From positions 1 to 10,732 of the forward strand of contig CAIPGJ010000174.1 of the NCBI GenBank assembly GCA_903864555.1: a stretch of 10,732 bases of DNA, read 5' to 3'. A model generated the notes under the pieces. The model searched no databases. It was not told where the DNA came from and was given only the letters and a program-made list of their open reading frames with translations. The position numbers and the translations under genes are program-made. This document shows, one piece after another, positions 6,474 through 10,732 of the stretch (position 1 is the stretch's first letter; every line of letters starts with the position of its first letter). Source of the DNA: an uncultured Pseudomonadota bacterium. Its GTDB lineage: Bacteria; Pseudomonadota; Gammaproteobacteria; Burkholderiales; SG8-39.

Positions 6474-7457
6474 TCATTCCACCTGGATTTTCGCGTTCCT
6501 GGCGACGGCGCTCCAGCGGGCCAGTTCTTCCTGCTGGTAGCGGGCGAAATCTTCCGGCGTACCCGGCACGAGGTCCAGGCCGGCATCGGAAAAATACTTC
6601 CTTGCTTCGGCTGTGTTCAGATACTTCGTGATCTCGGCGTTCAGCCTGTCGATGATGGGGCGCGGCGTCCGGGCCGGCGCCATGAAGCCGGTGCTGGCAC
6701 GTGTCTTGAACTCCGGCAGTCCGGCTTCCTCGTTGGTCGGCACATCGGGCAGTACATTCAGGCGCTTCGAGGCGCTCACCATCAGCACCTTGAGTTTGCC
6801 CGCGCGCACATTGGGCAGGCTCAGGCCTGGGCTCTGGATGATGAAGCCGACCTCTCCGGCGACCACCGCGGTCAGCGCCGGACCGCCCCCCTTGTAGGGC
6901 ACGTGCACCATCTTCGTCTGGGTCAGCATGGCCAGCAGTTCCCCCGCCAGTTGCGGCTGGCTGCCATTGCCCGAGGAGGAAAACGTCACCTTGCCCGGAT
7001 TGGCGCGGGCGTAGGCGATCAGCTCCTTCATGTTGGAGGCGGGGAGGCCGGCATGGGCGATGACAGCGCCCGTGGACTGGGTTACCAGCACGATGGGGGC
7101 GAGATCCTTGGCCGGATCGAAGGGCAGCGAGTACACCACCGGATTGATGGTGAGCTGGCTGAAGGTGACAAACAGCAGTGTGTAGCCGTCCGGCGTCGCG
7201 CGGACGACATCCAGTGTGCCGATGTTGCCATTGGCGCCGGGCTTGTTCTCCAGGATGAACTGCTGCCCGGTGGACTTCGACAGGGCCTCCAGCACCGGTC
7301 GCGCCACGAGGTCGTTGGGTCCCCCGGGGGCGAACGCATTGATCACGCGCACGGGTTTCGCCGGATAGGGCTGGCCGGCCGTCTGGCTGAAGGCCGGCGC
7401 GCTGGCGGTCATGATGGCGGCGCAGTAACCCAGCGCGATGCGCTTGATGAGCTTCAT
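6474..7457 (-). CDS. Bug/TctC-family periplasmic solute-binding protein (first of tandem pair)
   Basis: 327 residues, standard for the family. The signal peptide is about 1-24 (MKLIKRIALGYCAAIMTASA, cleavage near AFS-QT). Family motifs in order are YPAKPVRVINAFAPGGPND, ENKPGANGNIG, DGYTLLF, ANPGKVTFSSSGNGSQ, MVHVPYKGGGPALT, LPDVPTNEEAGLPEF and ARTPRPIIDRLNAEI. This is the two-lobed binding protein of a tripartite tricarboxylate-type uptake system; the ligand is unknown. The start is secure because GGAGGAG lies 4 bases before the ATG at 7457; upstream in-frame starts such as 7553 would place about 32 polar residues before the signal peptide. It leads a two-gene operon, and its stop is 29 bases from the start of its paralogue. 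Long identical blocks between the two (for example QQFILENKPGANGNIG and ARTPRPIIDRLNAEI) indicate duplication, while the mature N-termini and the 100-150 region differ, which fits different ligands. I found no clear promoter in 7458-7599. Confidence 0.93.
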   Translation of the reverse strand: MKLIKRIALGYCAAIMTASAPAFSQTAGQPYPAKPVRVINAFAPGGPNDLVARPVLEALSKSTGQQFILENKPGANGNIGTLDVVRATPDGYTLLFVTFSQLTINPVVYSLPFDPAKDLAPIVLVTQSTGAVIAHAGLPASNMKELIAYARANPGKVTFSSSGNGSQPQLAGELLAMLTQTKMVHVPYKGGGPALTAVVAGEVGFIIQSPGLSLPNVRAGKLKVLMVSASKRLNVLPDVPTNEEAGLPEFKTRASTGFMAPARTPRPIIDRLNAEITKYLNTAEARKYFSDAGLDLVPGTPEDFARYQQEELARWSAVARNAKIQVE

Positions 7458-7461
7458 GGTT

Positions 7462-7468
7462 CTCCTCC
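7462..7468 (-). promoter_or_regulatory. Strong ribosome binding site GGAGGAG of the first Bug gene
   Basis: A near-perfect anti-16S match (GGAGG core 6 bases from the ATG at 7457) fixes the start of this gene and suggests it is well translated compared with its neighbours. Confidence 0.85.
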
Positions 7469-7571
7469 GGTTCGCCTCTTCGGGCAGATGGGTCAAGATC
7501 GGCCCGGTAACGTGTGTCAGGGCAGGCAGTAATGGTGACATATCTGCGCCCATGGCGTGGGGCGGGTTGCT

Positions 7572-7594
7572 GGCCAGGCGAACTCCGCCGGGCC
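7572..7594. terminator. Hairpin immediately after the 101-residue gene
   Basis: GGCCAGGCG (7572-7580) pairs with CGCCGGGCC (7586-7594) at 8 of 9 positions, with a 5-base loop. It begins 6 bases after the stop of the minus-strand gene that ends at 7600, in the gap before the Bug operon. It is GC-rich, but no T run follows, so it would be a weak or Rho-assisted terminator, or an mRNA 3-prime end protector. Confidence 0.4.
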
Positions 7595-7599
7595 GTGCT

Positions 7600-7905
7600 T
7601 CAGTCGACGCAGCGTACCTGCACGTCGATGAGACGGCTTTTGGCGACGAACTGCGTCATGCCCTGCAGGCGGCGGCCGCGATCGAACTGGCCGCGGATGG
7701 CGAACTCGATGGCACGCAGCATGGCGCGCAGTTGCGGCGAATCGGCATCCATGGACAGGGTGATGGTGATGTAATGGCGCACGCCGCTCAGTTGGCGGGC
7801 CAGCACCTTGCCGCCATGGCTGCTGCCGATCTGGCGGATCTGATCGACTTCACGCTGGCCCTTGGGCGTGGAGGCGGGAGGGGATTTGGGTGCAACGATG
7901 GACAT
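7600..7905 (-). CDS. Hypothetical protein, 101 residues
   Basis: I do not recognise this family. It is probably a real gene: codon third positions are strongly GC as in the neighbours, the composition is that of a soluble protein, and it fits cleanly between non-coding stretches. There is no signal peptide or membrane segment. Residues 1-18 are Pro/Ser/Lys-rich and probably flexible. Residues 19-101 look like a compact alpha/beta domain: REVDQIRQIGSSHGGKVLAR (possible helix), GVRHYITITLSMDA (a clear beta strand), SPQLRAMLRAIEFAIRG (helix), then FVAKSRLIDVQVRCVD (strand). Alternating Ile/Thr and Val/Asp residues would suit an edge-to-edge sheet, so a dimer is possible. The ribosome site is weak (AGG about 10 bases before the ATG). 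It lies between the remnant and the intact Bug genes on the same strand, separated from the latter by a hairpin and 142 bases, so it is probably not in their operon. Confidence 0.7.
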   Translation of the reverse strand: MSIVAPKSPPASTPKGQREVDQIRQIGSSHGGKVLARQLSGVRHYITITLSMDADSPQLRAMLRAIEFAIRGQFDRGRRLQGMTQFVAKSRLIDVQVRCVD

Positions 7906-8034
7906 ACGCCAAGCCTATGCAACAAGCGCGCCTGCCGGACGAGGCCGCTGCCAGTGGTGTGGAATGCCCATGGGTAGGGCGGCATTGCCCGCGCTGGTTC
8001 AGGCCGGGATGGCTGTGGTAACACATCCTCAGTC

Positions 8035-8046
8035 CCGTCACGACGG
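8035..8046. repeat. Short palindrome, possible operator
   Basis: CCGTC, two bases, then GACGG. A 12-base near-palindrome 130 bases before the 101-residue gene could be a protein binding site, but such a pattern also arises by chance in GC-rich DNA. Confidence 0.25.
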
Positions 8047-8073
8047 ACTTTCATACACAAGTGTTGAAAATGG

Positions 8074-8133
8074 CACGCTGCAAGCCAAAGCCAAAGCCAG
8101 CGATGCGAAGTTCCACGCATTGCTGGCAGCGTG
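8074..8133. repeat. Nested inverted repeat with 6-base tandem repeat in the bulge
   Basis: The inner stem GCCAGCGATGCG (8096-8107) pairs with CGCATTGCTGGC (8116-8127) at 11 of 12 positions (the other is a G-T pair), with an 8-base loop. The outer stem CACGCT (8074-8079) pairs with AGCGTG (8128-8133). Between them on one side only is a 16-base bulge made of repeated AAGCC/GCCAAA units. Read on the minus strand, the inner stem is followed by TTTGGCTTTGG, a T-rich tail, so it could have been the terminator of the Bug gene whose remnant ends at 8164. Confidence 0.5.
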
Positions 8134-8145
8134 ACACGGACCGAT

Positions 8146-8164
8146 GCGTCCTGCAGGCGGACGC
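8146..8164. terminator. Small stem directly at the end of the Bug remnant
   Basis: GCGTCC (8146-8151) and GGACGC (8159-8164) form a 6-base stem around a 7-base loop. It starts at the last base of the remnant's TAG codon on the minus strand. No T run follows. This is weak evidence for a terminator. Confidence 0.3.
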
Positions 8165-8285
8165 TAAGCAAGCTTGATGTTGGCGTTCTTCACCACGGTG
8201 GTCCAGCGGGCCAGTTCTGCGCCCGGGCGGCATGGCTGAAGGCCAGGGTGCAGACCATCGTGACAGCGAGGGCAAAGGCCGGCAT
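8164..8285 (-). pseudogene. Remnant of a third Bug/TctC-family binding protein (internal deletion and frame change)
   Basis: Only the two ends of a Bug gene remain. Read from the ATG at 8285, the first 26 codons give a classic signal peptide and mature start, MPAFALAVTM through AARA-QNWPA, where AQNWPA(KPVR) is the usual first stretch of mature Bug proteins. Read one base out of phase, the last 17 codons before TAG at 8166-8164 give ELARWTTVVKNANIKLA, matching the C-termini of the two intact paralogues (DELARWSTVVKTAGIKLE and EELARWSAVARNAKIQVE). The two parts meet in GAACTGGCCCGC, which can be read both as the end of QNWPA and as ELAR. About 280 codons are missing, and the product from 8285 stops after 31 residues at 8192-8190. 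The simplest explanation is a deletion between two copies of this short sequence. No ribosome site precedes 8285. The gene is dead as a binding protein. Confidence 0.85.
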
Positions 8286-8626
8286 GAAGCCCGAGGAGGC
8301 GTTGGCATGAAGCGGGTGGTCGGGGGCGGGATACAAATGCCATTGTGCATGTTCGGCATGGCATGGTGCTCCGCCTTGATGAACGGTGTGGTGGCCGACG
8401 CAGACTCTACTGGTCCGCTGACGCTATCCCGTGTTCCGGTCCCTCAGGGCGCATCATGCCACGTCGCGCAGGGTGGTTCATGACAGGACACTTGACCTTG
8501 CCGGCGCAAGCGGTTGATTCGATGCAAAGACGTTGTTAGGCGGCGTCGAATGCCCTGCAGGTTGTAGAATCAAACACACCCCAGAACCTGTTCAAGTCAC
8601 TTGTCCCAGCGCGTGAATTCCCCATC
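8286..8626. other. Non-coding region upstream of dnaE
   Basis: These 341 bases hold no gene I can support. The stretch separates the Bug remnant (minus) from dnaE (plus), so it must carry the dnaE promoter and the former promoter of the remnant. GCATG occurs three times within 8348-8366. I see no tRNA, no strong terminator and no insertion-sequence ends. The only promoter-like hexamer is TAGAAT at 8565-8570. Confidence 0.6.
8565..8570 (+). promoter_or_regulatory. Possible -10 element (TAGAAT) for dnaE
   Basis: TAGAAT matches the sigma-70 -10 consensus at five of six positions and lies 56 bases before the GTG start of dnaE. The -35 at 17 bases, GGCGTC, is poor; TTGTTA at 8533-8538 is too far away. 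Plausible but unproven. Confidence 0.35.
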
Positions 8627-10732
8627 GTGACGCCCCCAGATTTCGTCCACCTGCGCCTGCACAGTGAGTACTCCATCTCTGATGGCATCGTGCGCATTGA
8701 CGACGTGGTTTCCGCCGCTGCGAAGGACGGCATGCCGGCCCTGGCGCTCACCGACCTGGCCAACCTGTTCGGCATGGTCAAGTTCTACAAGGCGGCGCGC
8801 AAGAAGGGCCTCAAGCCCGTGCTGGGCTGCGACCTGTACATCACCAACGAGTCGGAACGCGACAAGCCGCACCGCCTGATTGTGCTGGCGCAGTCGCATC
8901 CGGGCTATCTGCGCCTGTCGCAACTGCTGACGCGGGCCTGGCTGGAGAACCAGCATCGCGGCCACGCCGAGATCCGCAAGGAATGGTTTGCCGAGGCCGG
9001 CACCGAAGGGTTGATCGCGCTCTCCGGGGCGCTTGATGGCGACGTCGGTGTGGCGCTCTTGCAGGACAATGCGCCCCAGGCCGAGCGCCTCGCCGCGGAC
9101 TGGGAAAAACTGTTTCCCTCGCGCTATTACCTGGAGCTGCAGCGCTCGGGGGCGAAGCAGGCCGAGCGCTATGTGCAGGCTGCGGTGCAACTGGCCGGCC
9201 GCATGGGCCTGCCCGCGGTCGCCACCCATCCGGTGCAGTTCCTCAAGCCCGATGAATACACCGCCCACGAGGCGCGCGTGTGCATCTCCGAGGGCTATGT
9301 GCTGTCGGACCAGCGCCGGCCCAGGCGTTTCAGCGAAACCAATTATTTCCTCTCGCGCGAGGAGATGGGCAAGTTGTTCGCCGACTTGCCCGAAGCCCTG
9401 GCCAACTCGGTGGAAATTGCGCGCCGCTGCAACCTTGAACTGGAGCTGGGCAAGTCCCGCTTGCCGCTGTTTCCCACGCCCGAAGGCGTCGGCCTGGACG
9501 ACTTCCTGGTGTCCCAGGCGAAGGCCGGACTGGACCGGCGCATGGACGTGCTCTATCCGGATGCCGCAGCGCGCGCCGAAGCCATGCCGCGTTACGACGC
9601 GCGCCTGGCGTTCGAGACCAAGACCATCATCCAGATGGGTTTTCCCGGGTACTTCCTCATCGTTGCGGACTTCATCAACTGGGCCAAGAACAATGGCGTG
9701 CCGGTGGGGCCGGGGCGCGGTTCGGGCGCTGGTTCACTGGTGGCCTACTCGCTGGGCATCACCGATCTTGATCCGCTGCGCTACAAACTGCTGTTCGAGC
9801 GCTTCCTCAACCCGGAGCGGGTGTCGATGCCCGACTTCGACATCGACTTCTGCCAGGACGGGCGGGACCGCGTCATCGATTACGTGCGCAACAAGTACGG
9901 CCGCGAATCGGTGTCGCAGATCGCCACCTTCGGCACCATGGCGGCCAAGGCGGTGCTGCGTGATGTGGCGCGCGTGCTGGAGTGGCCCTACAGCCGCGCC
10001 GACGAACTGGCCAAGCTGATTCCCTTCCAGCCGGGCAAGACTGTCACGCTCAGGCCGCGCGAAGACCCGACAGACACCCAGACCATCTACGCGCGCGAAA
10101 TCGAACCGCAGATCAACCAGCGCGAGGAATCCGACGAGGAGACGCGCGAACTGCTGTTCCTCGCCATGCAGCTGGAGGGCCTCACGCGCAACGTCGGCAT
10201 GCATGCGGGCGGGGTGCTGATCGCCCCGGGCAAGCTCACCGACTTCTGCCCGCTGTATGCCGCGCAGGGTGCCGACAACGTCGTGTCGCAGCTGGACAAG
10301 GACGACGTGGAGGCAGTGGGCCTGGTGAAGTTCGACTTCCTCGGCCTCACCACGCTGACCATCCTCGACTGGACGGTGCGCAATATCCGGCGGCTCGACC
10401 CGGACTTCCGCCTGAACATGGAGGACATCCCGCTCGGTGACGGGGCGGCCTTCCGCATCTTCTCCTCGGCCAACACCGCGGCGGTGTTCCAGTTCGAATC
10501 GCGCGGCATGCGCGACATGCTGAAGCGCGCGCGCCCCGACCGCTTCGAGGACATCATCGCCCTGGTGGCCCTGTACCGGCCGGGCCCCATGGACCTGATC
10601 CCGGATTTCTGCGACCGCAAGCATGGCCGCGAATTCGAGTATCCCGATCCGCGCGTCGAGTCCATCCTCTCGGAGACCTACGGCATCATGGTCTACCAGG
10701 AGCAGGTGATGCAGATGGCGCAGATCATCGGC
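8627..10732 (+). CDS. dnaE: DNA polymerase III subunit alpha (5-prime 702 codons, cut by window edge)
   Basis: This is the replicative polymerase catalytic subunit, which synthesises both chromosome strands as part of the holoenzyme. 702 codons are visible, about 60 percent of the usual 1150-1170. The PHP domain spans about 5-270, opening with FVHLRLHSEYSISDG (6-20) and ALALTDLANLFG; as in E. coli it probably has a structural role and binds the proofreading subunit. The palm includes GPGRGSGAGSLVAYSLGIT (361-379), the catalytic carboxylate motif PDFDIDF (402-408) and the third aspartate in VKFDFLGL (Asp570). FESRGMRDMLKRARPDRFED and ALYRPGPMDLI mark the following thumb/finger region. Start: GTG at 8627 gives VTPPDFVHLRLH, in line with beta-proteobacterial DnaE N-termini. 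No ATG occurs in frame in the preceding region, and the ribosome site is weak. The gene is on the plus strand, divergent from everything at 3643-8285. Identification is certain. Confidence 0.97.
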   Translation, partial: MTPPDFVHLRLHSEYSISDGIVRIDDVVSAAAKDGMPALALTDLANLFGMVKFYKAARKKGLKPVLGCDLYITNESERDKPHRLIVLAQSHPGYLRLSQLLTRAWLENQHRGHAEIRKEWFAEAGTEGLIALSGALDGDVGVALLQDNAPQAERLAADWEKLFPSRYYLELQRSGAKQAERYVQAAVQLAGRMGLPAVATHPVQFLKPDEYTAHEARVCISEGYVLSDQRRPRRFSETNYFLSREEMGKLFADLPEALANSVEIARRCNLELELGKSRLPLFPTPEGVGLDDFLVSQAKAGLDRRMDVLYPDAAARAEAMPRYDARLAFETKTIIQMGFPGYFLIVADFINWAKNNGVPVGPGRGSGAGSLVAYSLGITDLDPLRYKLLFERFLNPERVSMPDFDIDFCQDGRDRVIDYVRNKYGRESVSQIATFGTMAAKAVLRDVARVLEWPYSRADELAKLIPFQPGKTVTLRPREDPTDTQTIYAREIEPQINQREESDEETRELLFLAMQLEGLTRNVGMHAGGVLIAPGKLTDFCPLYAAQGADNVVSQLDKDDVEAVGLVKFDFLGLTTLTILDWTVRNIRRLDPDFRLNMEDIPLGDGAAFRIFSSANTAAVFQFESRGMRDMLKRARPDRFEDIIALVALYRPGPMDLIPDFCDRKHGREFEYPDPRVESILSETYGIMVYQEQVMQMAQIIG

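Larger units (their letters stand above)
7906..8163. other. Non-coding gap upstream of the 101-residue gene
   Basis: I see no convincing gene in these 258 bases. Open frames on both strands lack ribosome sites and protein-like composition. Present are a short palindrome CCGTC-AC-GACGG at 8035-8046, the nested hairpin at 8074-8133 and a smaller stem at 8146-8164. No clear promoter hexamers for the 101-residue gene were found. Confidence 0.6.

Noticed and set aside
7515..7520. CTGACA on the minus strand as a -35 for the Bug operon
   Set aside because: No acceptable -10 hexamer lies 15-19 bases downstream.
6348..7532. 394-codon open frame on the plus strand
   Set aside because: It lies antisense to the two Bug genes, whose motifs and ribosome sites are clear. 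Long antisense frames are common in GC-rich DNA, and its His/Gly/Arg-rich translation matches no protein pattern.
7438..7977. 179-codon open frame on the plus strand
   Set aside because: Overlaps the 101-residue minus-strand gene and the start of the first Bug gene; the translation is low in structure and begins inside the Bug signal peptide.
8051..8359. 102-codon minus-strand frame over the Bug remnant
   Set aside because: It reads through the remnant in a frame that matches neither Bug end, so it is an accidental frame over a pseudogene.
8286..8560. tRNA or small RNA gene upstream of dnaE
   Set aside because: No cloverleaf, no T-arm consensus and no hairpin with a T run was found.
9734..10624. 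296-codon open frame on the minus strand
   Set aside because: Antisense to dnaE, whose catalytic motifs are intact across the same bases.

Overview
The window looks like a piece of a GC-rich chromosome from a betaproteobacterium of the order Burkholderiales. The reasons are the GC-rich third codon positions, the cluster of Bug/TctC-type periplasmic binding proteins (a family greatly expanded in Alcaligenaceae and Comamonadaceae), and a DnaE whose N-terminus has the form usual in that group. The genus cannot be named from the sequence alone. I find no tRNA or rRNA gene, CRISPR array, transposase or phage gene.

Layout, left to right. (1) Positions 1-1532, minus strand: an exported-N-terminus MscS-family mechanosensitive channel, with its C-terminal end cut by the window edge. 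(2) 1679-2614, minus: a RIO1-type atypical serine kinase with an uncertain start. (3) 2745-3605, plus: a nitroreductase-family flavoenzyme, divergent from the kinase. (4) 3643-5381, minus: an EamA/DMT ten-helix transporter coupled by an ATGA overlap to trhO, a rhodanese-family tRNA U34 hydroxylase. (5) 5464-7457, minus: two closely related Bug proteins in tandem, 29 bases apart. (6) 7600-7905, minus: a 101-residue protein of unknown function. (7) 8164-8285, minus: a collapsed third Bug gene in which the signal peptide now runs directly into the last codons at a shared 12-base sequence, with a frame change. (8) 8627 to the window end, plus: the first 702 codons of dnaE, the catalytic subunit of DNA polymerase III, starting at GTG.

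How the genes fit together. trhO and the DMT transporter are probably translated together. The two intact Bug genes form their own short operon; no TctA/TctB membrane genes are present, as is usual for orphan Bug proteins that feed a transporter encoded elsewhere or act as sensors. The remnant shows this locus once carried at least three Bug genes. The non-coding DNA holds several inverted repeats: one around a TATAAT hexamer between the Bug pair and trhO, one just after the 101-residue gene, and a nested hairpin downstream of the Bug remnant.

I do not see an obvious undescribed multi-gene system. The most informative points are the fossil Bug gene and its deletion junction, the TATAAT-in-hairpin element, the possible ATC start of the RIO kinase and the nested hairpin at 8074-8133.
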